From contig OZ024891.1 of the NCBI GenBank assembly GCA_964017195.1, positions 2,949,394-3,013,393 on the forward strand: a stretch of DNA of 64,000 nucleotides, written 5' to 3'. The stretch comes from Siderastrea radians (taxonomy: Eukaryota; Cnidaria; Anthozoa; Scleractinia; Rhizangiidae). Positions within the stretch are counted from its first letter, which is position 1; the number at the start of each line of letters is the position of its first letter. The notes beneath the pieces were generated by a model. It saw only the letters and a list, made by a program, of their open reading frames with translations, was not told where the DNA came from and ran no database searches. Of the stretch, positions 1 to 11,870 are shown piece by piece. Both the position numbers and the translations under genes were made by a program.

Positions 1-710
1 GTCCACAGAGAACTCTAGGCCAAAGTTATGCTAGTTAGTACTTTCACAAACAATTGTTTCAAAACATTGAGCATGAAACTAGTCAACTGTTCTTTTATTA
101 CTACTCGGTTACTTAAAAAAACAGTCACAGTTAGTGCAAATGATTAAATTCTAAGATGTGAAAACTCAATTACGATTTCATGCTACTTATCCTTTCCGTT
201 TCAAAACTAAACATGTCATTTTTTTTTATCTACCTGCATATTGATTTCAGGTGTCTGCTCTAACCGAAGCGACTCCACTGTCACTTGAGGGTTCTCATAG
301 AATGCGTGAAGACAAATCCCGGTTGATACAAAAACAAATAGGGAGAATTTTATGCAGAATGCAAGACAGATCCTTGAAGTGAACACTTCAACAGCATCAG
401 CTCCAGTAGAAAAGCCGGTGGCTAGGAAAAACACGACCACAAGGAGGATAAAACGACCCGATTTGCAAACCGGTGTAAAGAGAAACGCAACCAGTTCATT
501 CCTTGCCAGACAGTTCGTGTTAGAAAGAAGTGTGTCAAATGCTACGAAGACAGCACCGAAGAACGAAAATGCGTCCCTTAACACGCTTGTCAACAGAAGT
601 ACTCACCCCTCGGGAGGCAGCTACAGACGAACTGAACGACGAATTCAAGAGAGATGGCGAAGAGGAATGAATCCTTGTGTAAGGAAGACCATTAAAACCT
701 TCCACGGTAA

Positions 711-2052
711 TGCACTAGCCAATTGAGACCCCCACCCTCCCGGACCCGGGACAGCCGGATAGGGGGATTTGACAAAGGCTCTGATCAAATTATATCAAAA
801 GCCCCAGCCCCTGGGGAAAATTTTGAGGTCAAACCCCCCTATCCCTGGGGACAAATTAGCAAGGGATTTAAAAAGATCATTCACACCAGCTTGACCAGGA
901 ACAAAATCTGAAAATATTGCTTAAATAAGGCAATAGTTTTCTTTTCTTTTAAAATTTAAATTTCAACAAAACGTACTTTTCACTTACATTCAGTCTAAAT
1001 GGCAAGCAAAGAAAATAATCCTGTTTTCAGGTTTTTAACGTAGCATAACCTAATAAATCGATCTTAATGGCACTTGCTGCGGATCATTAAATTTCGTAAG
1101 AATATCAGGAATTTCACACAATGTAACAGAGCATTTCTGAACAGTGTTTCCTTTAAAGATGTTAAACAGCACATTCAGTACAAAAGCCACTTTCCACTTG
1201 GTGCATCCACAAGTCCCACGCATTCGAAATGGAACCACTCTATAGGGCAGTCAGGGCCTTTACATGAGATCGTATCGCCAAACTCCGGGCCGCCGCAAAG
1301 ACACCATGCATCATTCCCAGCAGTGACTACCTTAACTTATTATTTATAAAGTCATGCCGGAATGTAGAAAAAGATTTGGGGTGTACATGTAGCTGTGGTA
1401 GAAAGCGCCCAGACACGCTGAAAAAAACCTTTTACTTTTTTAAATATTTGTCTTAAAATTTTACCGCGAAAAGTAGAGCTGTTCGACAACTAGATAAAAA
1501 GGTCTACATTTGTGAAACAGAACCAAAATTATCGGATGTTCACGGAAATTTAAAAAGTTTGTAATAAATCACATTCTGAATACTCTCGTCAGATGCTATG
1601 GGAGTATTTGTACGAAAGGAAGAGTGAAGTGCAACAAAACCGTAAGCCCCAGAAAGGTCAGACAGGTTTGATCTTTACCGGCTGAATGACCGAAATTTGC
1701 ATCACAAAGCAAAACCAATAATTTAACAGACTCTCCATACAATCGGCTGTCACAGCCTTCTCTGTGTCTTTGCACCTAATCTTGCGGAGCATTTTAGCAA
1801 TGTCAGCCAATGTGGATGGCGCGAACACCAAAACATGCAATCGATCGACTCTCGACGAAATTCAGTACCAGTCTTTTTTAACCACAGTCAAATCTCCCTC
1901 ATTCCCCGAGGTGGGGACACACTGGAGATGCAAAACACGTCTAATCTACCACCCCCAAGGGACAGATCTCTGATCAAAGTGCTTTTATGCCCATATCATC
2001 CCCCTATCTGTCCCGGATCCGGGGGGGGTGGGGGTTTCAATTGACTAGTGCA
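711..2052. mobile_element. TIR transposon, TAA target duplication (PIF/Harbinger-like TSD)
   Basis: Inserted in gene A. Both sides carry TAA (708-710 and 2053-2055), and the uninterrupted gene C has a single TAA there. The ends are inverted repeats of about 50 bp: TGCACTAGCCAATTGAGACC on the left matches the reverse complement TGCACTAGTCAATTGAAACC on the right, followed by a C/G-rich block and GGGACAG. A 3-bp TWA duplication is usual for PIF/Harbinger elements, but no transposase is visible. The only recognisable coding remnant is a minus-strand PHD finger at 1162-1336. Other superfamilies are not excluded. Confidence 0.85.
1162..1336 (-). pseudogene. PHD finger fragment carried by the 711-2052 element
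   Basis: The minus-strand frame reads a typical PHD finger of the ING-like kind: WCLCGGPEFGDTISC, then CPIEWFHFECVGL, then SGKW. The zinc ligands C-x-C, C, C, H and C are in order. After GKW the frame is off by one base; in the next frame it continues FCTECAV and stops (TAA complement 1162-1164), supplying the final C-x2-C pair. There is a stop just upstream at 1337-1339 and no start codon, so this is an exon or gene remnant. PHD fingers of this kind bind histone H3 tails in host proteins and also occur in some animal DNA transposons. Its role here is unknown. Confidence 0.75.
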
Positions 2053-2661
2053 TAAACTGAAGACAGTACTGACCGAGTACAAATGCCGGCGAGCCACATT
2101 CTACTGTAGTCCCACGGGAATTGGCTTGGGAAGATGTGAGTCTGTCAAGACATACTATCTTAGTATTAATAAGATTCTGACTACTTCTTGTAGATGCAGC
2201 TGAAATTTAGAAAAACAGTTTCCACGTTGAATTAATTAAGAACTGATAAACCTTACTAAACCTTTCTCCATATCATATCATGAACAAGATCTTGAATGGG
2301 GCAGAAGGGGGAGAGAGAGACCTACGGGCCCCAAAACTCAATGAGCCAGGCCTGCACCGATCCAAAGCGGCTCTGTGATTGGCTAGTTAGCGAGAACAAT
2401 AGAATATTTCTTCACGAAATGATGTGGTACATGTGTACATGTGTACATTGGCTTTGAAGTCAACTTCTTTATTTTGTGAGAAAACCAACTATTAGGTCCC
2501 CTTTCTTCATATATCACACCATTTCGTGAGAGTATTCTATTCTTCTCGCTAACAAGCCAGTCATTGTGCCGCTTTCGATCGGTGCAGGGAGACCTGTTCC
2601 TTAAGAGCGAGAAGACCTCAAACCACAGCAAAGGATCGTGTCAGTTGAACCTCTGGATTCT

Positions 2662-3379
2662 ACCGACTGTACCGAGTGTACCGAGCGAACCGCGTGTACC
2701 GAGCGTACCGAGTGTACCGGCTGTACCGAGTGTACCGAGTGTACCGGCTGTACCGAGTGTACCGAGTCAGTGTACCGGTTGCACCGAGTGCACGTAGTGT
2801 ACCGAGTGTACCGAATGTACCGAGTGTACCGAGTGCACCGAGTGTACCGAGTGTACCGGTTGTACCGAGTGTACCGAGTGTACCGAGTGTACCGAGTGTA
2901 CCAAGTGTACCGGTTGTACCGAGTGTACCGGCTGTACCGAGTGTACCGGCTGTACCTCTCTCCTCCGCAGAGGCCTCCTACAGTCGCGCCATGAGTGTAC
3001 GTAGTGTACCGAGTGTACCGGCTGTACCGGCTGTACCGGCTGTACCGAGTGCACCGAGTGTACCGAGTGTACCGAGTGTACCGGCTGTACCGAGTGTACC
3101 GGTTGTATCGAGTGTACCGAGTGTACCGAGTCAGTGTAGCGGTTGTACCGAGTGTACCTAGTGTACCGAGTGTACCGGCTGTACCGAGTGTACCGGTTGT
3201 ACCGAGTGTACCGAGTGTACCGAGTGTACCGGTTGTACCGAGTGTACCGAGTGTACCGAGTGTACCGGCTTTACCGAGTATACCGGCTGTACCGAGTGTA
3301 CACCGAGTGTACCGAGTGTACCGGCTGTACCGAGTGTACCGAGTGTACCGGCTGCATCGAGTGTACCGAGTGTACCGGT
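2662..3379. repeat. 9-bp minisatellite TACCGAGTG/TACCGGCTG, about 80 units
   Basis: The unit is TACCGAGTG with frequent TACCGGCTG or TACCGGTTG variants. A 45-bp non-repeat interruption lies at about 2953-2997. A higher-order period near 360 bp is suggested by the variant string GAGTCAGTGTA at about 2765 and again at about 3127. Because the unit is a multiple of three, several frames are open in both directions ([27 protein letters not shown]). None has a start, splice or codon signature of a real gene. Confidence 0.95.
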
Positions 3380-3459
3380 TTTTTAATGGACAGTAAAGAG
3401 GAATTTCTTTCCATCATTTGAAAATTTCGATGCACAGCATGAAATCATGGATTTACGAA

Positions 3460-4060
3460 TGTTTATATCACGCGTAAACATACGTAAATAAAAGGCCTTT
3501 TCTTTACGCATTGGTTCCGTGGTGCGTAAAGACGCGTAAATTCACAGAACGCGTAATGGCTACGGAAAAGGCAATAAAGATTCGTAAAGCACAAAAATGA
3601 AGATGGGTGTAATTAGCTGTTCTTATTTGTGAAAATAGAGAAAGAAATGAAATTTTTACGTCTCCGTATTCATTCAGGATTTTCCCGCTGTATTTTGTCT
3701 GGCATTGCTGTCAATACTTTACGGCTCTTTAACGCTGTTTACGAATCTTTACGCACTGCTGTTTATGCTCTTTACGATTCTTTATCCTTCTTTACGCGCA
3801 ATACATTTTCTAATTGACAGGTTATTTTTGCAGAAGACAGGCAAAAATGAAATATAAGGTGATCATCAACGATTTTCCCCTTGTATTTTGACCGGCTTTG
3901 CTGTGACCACTTAATAAAATTTACGCCTCTTTTCAGCCCATTACGAATCTTTAACCACCGTTCTTTACGCTCTTTACGACTTTTTACCCTTGATTACGCG
4001 CAAACTCTCCATCTATTTGCAGTTTATTACTTAACGAAATACAGAGAGAAATGAAATATG
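3460..4060. repeat. TTTACG/CGTAAA-rich degenerate repeat
   Basis: Dense scatter of the hexamer CGTAAA and its complement TTTACG. The second half contains two diverged tandem copies of about 215 bp, each with a conserved string near TTACGAATCTTTA and ending TTACGCGCAA (about 3640-3850 and 3850-4010). No coding sense was found. Confidence 0.6.
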
Positions 4061-5098
4061 TGTGTCCATGACAATAGTCATGACATTTAATAAATTCATG
4101 ACGGAAAGTGACTTGTCAGAAAGAGGTTAGCGAAAACTCATGCATTGGGCTCTGGATTTGTCAACCTTTCATTTTATCATGTCATTTTATAAGCAATGAC
4201 AAGGAATGTTAATCTTATCGTATGGCTGTTGATCACGGATTATAACAGAAAGCGTCTTAGTGTTAACTTCAATTTATCTTTTCACGTATCTTTTCAACCT
4301 CAGGCGAAACGAAAAAAAAAATTAAATTACAAAACTGGTTTCTTGCCTAATCTCGTGAAAAAGAAAAAAGTTGGGTCAAGAAGAAAAAAAATGGGTCGAA
4401 GCTGTTGCAGAAAAAATTTGCTGGAAATAATTCCCTCCCCGAGGCGTAGCTCTAAGGGAACTGGAAACGAGATGAGGCGGCGGATTTGATCAGCGGTTTT
4501 CGTGTTAGCGTCACTTCGTGGCGTCCATTTTGAAATTACACGAAAGTGTGATATTTCTTCAACGTCTTGGAAAGGTAAAAACGAGAATTTACTCCATTTG
4601 ATTTCTGGAATAGTGCTTTTTTTGTAAAATGCTAGTGATCTGTGAACCGCTGGTGATCCCAAAAAGCTTCGGAGAGAGTTTTAAAACCACCTCTATCACG
4701 CACAAATGCAAAATCGTCGTGGATTTAAACAGATTTAAACTGGCGAGATGTTTGAACTTGAACTTGAACCACGCTTCGATGAGGCTTGTTAAGCTAAGTT
4801 TTCTTCTCCGATTCTGGATTGGATCTCCCCATTCACGGAAATACAGGAAACAGAGGTAAGCCGTCTTTCTTTTAGTCTCCACGCAGATGATCATGATGTG
4901 CAGTAACTTACAATGTAGGTTTTCAATATTGTTTGCGAACACGTTCACTCAAAGAGAACCGACATTGTAAGTTTTTAACTAAGAAAAATATTCGAAATTC
5001 CATTAATGTTCTTGTAGTTTAGTTTTTGAAATCGGATTGCCTTCATCAAATGTACTTTGCTGAAGATTTGACTGTTAGAGAAAGGTTTGCAAATAAAT
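4061..5098. other. Intergenic, no gene recognised
   Basis: AT-rich DNA with A-runs near 4310-4400. Short ORFs on both strands lack recognisable domains or consistent splice context, and I see no repeat structure. Confidence 0.4.
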
Positions 5099-6408
5099 AT
5101 AGGGGCCAATTATATGAGCAGGGAATTTATATATTTTGAAACTACTAAGAGTGACATAGTTTATGTGGGCTCCCTGTAAATAGACTTGCCAGAATCTCGG
5201 CAAATCAAGCCAGGCCTAGTTAGCAGGGCTAACCAGGGTACTACTGATCCCAGACGTCCTTTCAAATGGCTTAAATTTTGCGTCGCTTCACAGACCGTTG
5301 ATTTCACTCTGCGGTTTCAAAATAGTAATCACGTGACCACAATTTTGTTGACCGCAAGCTGATCTCAAAATCTGTAACGTTGAACATGGGACAAATGAAT
5401 TTCAACCCACAATCATCACATGTCCTAAAATAATGCCATCTCCTGAATTAAAATATCATCTTATACTGGTTATAAACATTATCTTAAGGAAAAATTCGGG
5501 AAAAGTGTTATCTGAGGACATGAAATGCGGCGGCTAGTAAAAATTCATTCAGCGAAAGTTGAGCGTTGTCGAGCTTGTGTCAACAAATTTAGTTCTTGCG
5601 GTGAACAAACTTGTGATCACGTGATCATTTTTTCAAACCGCGGAGTGAAACCAACAGTCCGTGAAGCAACACAAAATTCAAGCCATTTGAAAGGACATCT
5701 GGGATCAATAGTATTTGGCAATACCGAAACATCCCTATTAACATGGAATATTGTGAAGTATATTTACATCTGAGTTCGGTTAAATGGAATCACTTCAATG
5801 GTTTTCTGTTTGGTCCTTGTAGCTCTATATGGTGCATTTTAACAGTTTGAAGGGTTTTGCAAATCATTCAACTGTGTGTAATAAGAGAAAAAAACAAGGA
5901 AGGAAAACTGCATTTTAAACTGGCCCAGAAATTCCCATCGCTCAGCTTCGAAACCACAAAGGCAAGCTCAGTGGTTAAAGATTTTTCTCGTACCATTCAA
6001 TTGTAAATTTGTCAAAAACTTAAGACTTACCTCAAAGGTAAGTATTCTTTGCAATATTTCATGTTAACAGGGACATTTCAATAATATCCAGGGCTATACA
6101 TGACATTTTGAAACTGCATACTACTGGCCACATAGTTTGTGTGGGAAGCCTGTGGACTGTTAAACATACCAAAAGTAAAATTGGGCCAAGCAATTATATG
6201 GGAAAATCTCAGCCCAGTTTGCCAGGATCCCAGCAATGTGATGCCAGAATCCCAGCTAGCCATGCTGAAAGCTTTCCGTGTAAACTGTGTTTACTAGGCC
6301 AGGGTGACTTGCATCATGTACATGGAATACCAGGCTGAACAGTCATCTTGGCCTGAACCAGCCTGGCTAATCATGGGCCAGCCTAGCTCATGTAATTGGC
6401 CCTAGATA
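5099..6408. mobile_element. Non-autonomous element with about 20-bp terminal inverted repeats
   Basis: The left end AGGGGCCAATTATATGAGC (5101-5119) is matched in inverse by GCTCATGTAATTGGCCCTAG (about 6386-6405). Internally the left arm and 6080-6230 share a diverged motif around TTTTGAAACT...CACATAGTTTGTGTGGG, indicating subterminal repetition. The exact target duplication is unclear. It encloses a second, nested inverted-repeat element at 5237-5721. No coding capacity recognised. Confidence 0.55.
5237..5721. mobile_element. Long-TIR MITE nested in the 5099-6408 element
   Basis: The outer ~130 bp at each side are imperfect inverted repeats: TGATCCCAGACGTCCTTTCA near 5245 and, in inverse, TGATCCCAGATGTCCTTTCA near 5709. 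Homology continues through the subterminal GCGGTTT and TCACGTGA motifs. The target duplication could not be resolved. There is no internal gene. Confidence 0.7.
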
Positions 6409-6595
6409 TTGGGTTTTCAAAGAAAAGAAATGATATTATTGAAAGTACCAGTTTAAGAAACATCCCTGATTTGCCAAAAAGGTTACCAGTTTGCATGTAC
6501 TTTTTGTGTTTCACCCCTTGCTTGTTTGTCTTCCTGTTGTTGCAGGCTCATCAGCCCTTACTCAAACATTAAACCAGTAACTTTAATGTGACTTA

Positions 6596-7416
6596 CAGTC
6601 AAACCGGGTGTTCTTTCCATGCAACTTCCAAAGTTCCGTCGCAACATTGGTATTTTGATTGACAACTTGCTCGGAGCAATTTGCAACCGCCGCGAACAAC
6701 TTGCTCGCTTCAGTTGCGAAGTTGGGTCATTTGAAAGCTGTGTCGCTAGTTTTCTTGGCAAACTCCTTTTTAAATTGAAACTTTGATTTGGAATATTACC
6801 CAGCTGGTGAAATTAGAGTTCTGTCATGCGAACGACAACGTACACTGTACATGTAAGGCAAATTTATTTAAAGCAACAACCACAAATTTTACATGTGATA
6901 TAAAACAAAAGAAGAAATTTAAACCACAACAAGTAACTTTATCTCAACAGCAGATCTCATAGCTTTTCACTAAATAAAATAGTTCTCAGTCATCAGTTTT
7001 TCTATCAAGAAAAATGATTTTTATGATATTCTGAGCAACATTTCTAATATTGCAAACTTTAAGAGGAATTTGAAGAGAAATCTACGCAAATAAACTTGCG
7101 ACTGGCCGACGCGAACAACTTCTAAACCTCATTTCTGTCATTTAGTTCACAAATTTACTCTTGCATCTGCATTATTGCAGCAACTAACCTTGCTAGTTCC
7201 TAGTGGTGCAGCTTTCGTTGTTTTTTGGTAGTACAAGCTTAGTTTTCTGATTTCAAGAGCAATCCGCCGAGGAATCTACACAAACTAATTTGCAAACTGA
7301 AGCGAGCAAGTTGCTCGTGGCGGTTGCAACTTGCTCCGAGCAAGTTGTCAATCAAAATACCAATGTTGCGGCGGAAGTTTGCAAAGTTGTCCGGAAAAGA
7401 ACATCCGGTTTGACTG
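6596..7416. mobile_element. Mariner/pogo-type MITE, TA target duplication
   Basis: Ends CAGTCAAACCGG (6596) and its inverse CCGGTTTGACTG (to 7416), each flanked by TA (6594-6595, 7417-7418). Inverted homology extends about 170 bp inward and includes TTTTGATTGACAACTTGCTC and GCAAC/GTTGC clusters. TA duplication with CAGT-type ends is characteristic of Tc1/mariner/pogo families. The 821-bp body has no transposase. Confidence 0.85.
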
Positions 7417-7418
7417 TA

Positions 7419-10400
7419 ATACATCACCAGGAAACAGCATCCCCTGAGGGCAATCTTTCGTATATGTAATCGCATGAGGCCGATGAGGATAAATATTCAC
7501 ACATATTTTCAGTTTTCACAAAATTGCCTGAGTCATGGAGCAACAAGGGCAATTTGTGAAAACTTTGAAAATACAAGTGAAGTTTATCCTTAATTCTATG
7601 AGGACTACTTTACTTTTCATAACACAGAGAGCAAAATTCTTGGAAAACTTTTCATACACATTGAAACACAATCAGCTGGCCCCCAGAATAAAAGTACCCG
7701 CATGTAAACAATTCGCAACACAAGCAGTTTAACTGTTGCTCAGTGCACAGAAGAAGAAAGACTGACCATTATGTACATTTTAAGAGATAAATACAATTCT
7801 ATTTCATTGACAAAACACACTAAAAGCTGAAGCTAAGTAAATTTTATTCACCTGAGTTATGAAGCTTCCTCTCGTTGGAATAATTATTGACCACATCACT
7901 CCAAAGTTTTCAGTAGTTTTAAAACAAATAACTATTTGCTCTTTCCCATAACACTATATGTTCACCTTTTGGAATTTCTCTTCAAGCCAACACCCAATTC
8001 CCATACCATTTTTACCAACCAACCCGGTTAAAAGTCGAACTTTGAAGCGATCGTTGTGTTGAATAACTCAAAACAGTTTTTCGTTTCAAGACGCCTACAA
8101 ATTGCAAATGGCGCACTTTTGCGCTCAGCCAATCAAGTGCGAGTAATTTTGGCGCTTGGCCAATCAGGAATTGGTAATTTGCCCTCGTCCTAAAGAAAAT
8201 TAAGAAAAAATGCCCTCTCTCAACCAATCAGCATTCAGTAGTTTTGCCCTCTATGTTATAAAAAAGGAAAAAATGATTGTACATGTACATGTTGGACACA
8301 TTGCTCCATAATGTCAAGTGACACCCTGTAGAGTCACTCCCTCACAACATTTAACATCAATAAATTGTATGAACATAGGTGATGTGAAACTGCTGTTGTG
8401 TTATATTATCAAAGGTTACATGGGATCTTAGTTGTAAACTAGACCAGCTGACATCTATATCTGGTATATCTGGTATTTGACTCTTTGTCAAGTTTTGAAA
8501 CTGAAAACATAACACTATAAATGAAGTGTAAAGGCCAGAAACAATTTGATGAATAACTCAGTTGGCTACACAAAATATCCTAACAAGTCCTATGGATACT
8601 TGCAATTATTGATAATTATTTATAGTCATCAAAAACTGCCACACATTCTGCTTTGTTTGACTTGATCAATAATTTGGAAGCTTGATTGTTGTTTTAGTTA
8701 ATTCTTGATTACTGAATATAAAATTCCTAGATGTCGGTGAGCTCACATTCAGCCAACCTTGATTGCGCACTGAACAGTTGAAACATGACCATATGTTCAC
8801 TGATTTCTACATGCAGTTACTTGTACATGTACGTGTTAGTACAGTCATAGACCTTGGTGCAGAGAAACTTTGAAGGAACAAAGTTTTGTTTCATGGCATT
8901 TTAAACAATTTTTGTGTAGCTAGTACATGTACTGTACATTTATTCATCAAATTATTCCTGGCCTGTCACTTAATTTGCAACATTAAACTTCCATTATTTT
9001 TAAAAACTTTTTGAAAGAGCGGTCGTATGGAAAATAACCTTGGGCATGTCACAATGCCATGGTGGTGAAGCTTGCATGTCTCAGTGATCCCAAGAGCTGA
9101 ATTGCTGGGGCCTTGGCCCCTGCTATATTCAGCCATGTCCCATTGGTCGAAATTGGAGAGGCTGAACACAGTACTGCCCCAGGCCCTCCAGGATGGGTTT
9201 AAGTCTGGGACCAATCATCCCAGGCCCACCCCATAGAAACCGGTCTTGGTCATGAAAACCTGGAACATTCTCACTTTTAGTGTCATGGCCTTACAGCTGT
9301 ATCAGTGCAGCCTTATGATGGCCACGTTTAGAGTGCAACATTGATATACACTGTAGCTAAGCAATTCTATTTCAGTTTGTCTTAAAGCTGTGTCTACTTA
9401 AAATGACCAAACCCATATAAACCTCTATAATTCATGCACTAATTTTTGGTTATGGTGAACACAACACTGGTCAAGCATCACGCATTCTATACTTCTACTG
9501 CTTGTGCCACCTATGGTGTGAATTGGGTCAGGACACATTGTTTATTCTGGTTCTTACATAACTTCGTCTACTCTGTACTTGTGTTATGTACTGATATACA
9601 CTCTAAATGAGGTTGTCTCCAACCTCCGCATGTAAATTTAACTTGCACTTTCAGAAAATTTGTCTTTTTTACACCCATTTGTGTGTAATTTTCTTTTTTA
9701 CATGTGTGTTTCATGCTTGAAGTTGTGTGCAACATGGCATCCTTATACACAGGAAACCCTCATGTAATGCTGCAATTCCTGTGCCCTGTACTGAACAAAA
9801 CTTAGATTAAATGCACTGTCATTGACTAAGTAATTGATACTGTCGTGTAGGATAGTAAGTTTATCTACCATGTGCGTTGCTAACCTTGCTGTTCATTTTG
9901 TTTTCTATTGTGCATTGAACTTTTTTTCTTTCCCTGACATGATATGAAATGACGATTTACCTGAAATATATGATTTTATGAATAGCTTAGGTCCATTTTC
10001 CTTGAATTCTAAAAAATAAGGTTACCCATTGTTCTGTGATGGGAAAAAAAGAAAGTTCTGTGATGGAGGTTGAGTCACCAATGTAATTCACATTTACCAG
10101 TTTGACTTACAAAAGTCTCCACAGTAACTGCACATTTTAACTGTTACCTGGGTCAGTGTCTATAGGAATGATTTGTACTGTAATGGGCAATAGTATATTT
10201 TTAACACTATCCTTTCATTCGTTCCAACAGATCAGACACATGTTTACATAATCTGAAATGGATCAACAAGTTCAACCCCCATCAAGACAGGCTTAAAGAA
10301 GACCTTATCACCGATCAGAAACACTCCAAGTTATCATAATCACTGTAAATCTGGATAAGTCAGCTATAAACAAAAATCAAATAGGGCAAAAAATTGCTTT

Positions 10401-11084
10401 GAAACAATGTCCCTTCTACAGAGTCCAATGTTTTGCTTTTGGGTGAACTACGTTGTAAAGATTGGAGGAAAAGAATAATCTGTCCTGGGCTTTAAACATT
10501 GTAGCAATGCCTATAAGCAACAAATGAACTTAAGTGCTTATGTACTCATTATTCATTAGCATCCAAACAAAACAGCTTGTATAGTAGAACTGTAGGCGCA
10601 GGTACTAGTCATCAGATGCTCCGAAAGAGCACCGGTTTCACTAAGTGGTTTTTTTTTTGTTAAGGTGAAACATTTTAACATTCATATCACCCAGGGCAGA
10701 ATTCTCTTTTCTTTGTGCCTCTCAGTTCAGTGAATATGTAGGAAAAGAGAACAGTCCCAATGAAGATGTGTTTAAACGTTAATTTGAATAAAAGATGTGA
10801 AATTGTCATTGGTTGCTTTCTAGTAGTCTCTCCCTGGGTAATAAAACTTCATTGTGAAACCAGCTTTCATGGCAGAACGTATCACAATACGTAATGACAA
10901 GATAATAGAAATGATTTTAATTGCTCGCAAGACATGAATTTTTTGTTCACTGCAGTGCCTTGAAATGCCATGACTGAGTCGGATGACGAATCACAACCAC
11001 TTTTTTCAGGGGATAGAAGCATGTTTACGATATTTAAGAACACGAAAATTTCTCTGCTGAAGGTGGCTGTAAATATCATATAAC
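7419..11084. other. Long intergenic stretch, no gene recognised
   Basis: AT-rich DNA with repeated TGTACATG-type palindromes. Three CCAAT-type boxes (agCCAATCA, ggCCAATCA, aaCCAATCA) lie within 8130-8230, which could mark an old promoter, but no adjacent exon is convincing. ORFs here are short and without domain signatures. Confidence 0.4.
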
Positions 11085-11430
11085 CCTCACCATCCGTAAA
11101 GACTGTTTGAAAAATGCACTGTATTGAGGGTCGTAAATGTAAAGCGTTTACACGGTTTTCACCATATCCGTAAAGGCGTACTTAGAGAACGCGTAAACAT
11201 TTCCATTTTGGTAACCTTACGGAAGTCGTAAATTATCGTAAATGAAGGCTTTACGAGTTTTTCCGATATCCGTAAAGACAGCGTTTAAAGTCTCTCTAAG
11301 ACGTCTTTACGCACTATCGTTTCTAATGCGTAAAGACCTTCTGAACGGAAATGTAAAGAAGTCCGTAAAGTTGCGTTTGCAGGGTCAATACGCTTTCTTT
11401 ACGTAGTCATTACGAGTGCGTAAATTTAAG
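11085..11430. repeat. Second CGTAAA/TTTACG cluster
   Basis: At least fifteen CGTAAA or TTTACG hexamers occur in about 350 bp, in both orientations, with irregular spacing. The motif is the same as at 3460-4060 but there is no longer alignable homology between the two. The adjoining 11465-11600 repeats CAAATGTAAT several times. Confidence 0.6.
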
Positions 11431-11754
11431 ATTTCATTGCCTAAGTGATACGCTGGAAAAGCCACAAACGTAATAATTGGTCACAATTGTAATTAAATCT
11501 TCAAATGTAAGAACGACTGACCAAAAATTTAATAAATCCCTCAAATGTAATAAGGATTGATCACAAATGTAAATGTCCCCATTTACAAATGTAATTCAGA
11601 TTTTACCTCGATGGTTATAAGCGACTTCCCGAAATCACTTGTGCATACGTACGAGTAGGTCGGTAATAAAACCGGTCAAATCAAACGAGTACAACAGTAC
11701 GACACTTAAATTTGTAAATACGGATAGCAATGGAATAGACCCTTTTTGAACTCA

Positions 11755-11870
11755 GGTCATTTTGCGAGTTAAAGTAGAGTGCGAATTTAGCTTTTAATAA
11801 AGTGTATTTTAAAAGAGAAGAATGTAGCCGCAAAATAACAAATGGCAAACGAGTATCAGTAAAGTCAATG
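11755..11870 (+). repeat. Dispersed repeat, copy 1 (copy 2 at 41225-41330)
   Basis: The segment around AGAGTGCGAATTTAGCTTTT followed by GTGTATTTTAAAAGAGAAGAATG recurs with moderate divergence and in the same orientation at about 41225-41330. Class unknown, and no coding sense. Confidence 0.6.

Larger units (their letters stand above)
251..2203 (+). pseudogene. Gene A: broken cystine-knot prohormone, exon 2
   Basis: Clear paralogue of gene C (37288-38408): the same acceptor context (ttgatttcag before 251), the same N-glycosylation-rich propeptide, the same RWRR cleavage site before MNPC, and the same tail ending SCRCS at the TGA 2201-2203. The signal-peptide exon would lie before base 1. Two lesions are visible. 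Relative to gene C about 10 nt are missing between roughly 330 and 352, so the frame entering at 251 meets TGA at 380-382. In addition a 1342-bp element sits at 711-2052 inside the cystine-knot codons. The reading frame on either side of that element is otherwise intact (352-710, then 2056-2203), so decay looks recent. The pseudogene call is firm. The ligand-family name is inference from gene B. Confidence 0.85.

Noticed and set aside
216..593. Minus-strand ORF antisense to gene A exon (and 37847-38155 antisense to gene C)
   Set aside because: Mirror frames of the real plus-strand propeptide; hydrophobic only because the sense strand is rich in N/T/K/R codons.
2564..3421. Several long ORFs (VPSVP-, TECT-, YRVY-rich) on both strands
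   Set aside because: All derive from the 9-bp repeat, which has a length divisible by three; no independent coding evidence.
8130..8230. Three CCAAT boxes as a promoter
   Set aside because: No TATA or exon with coding sense within reach on either strand; kept only as a remark.
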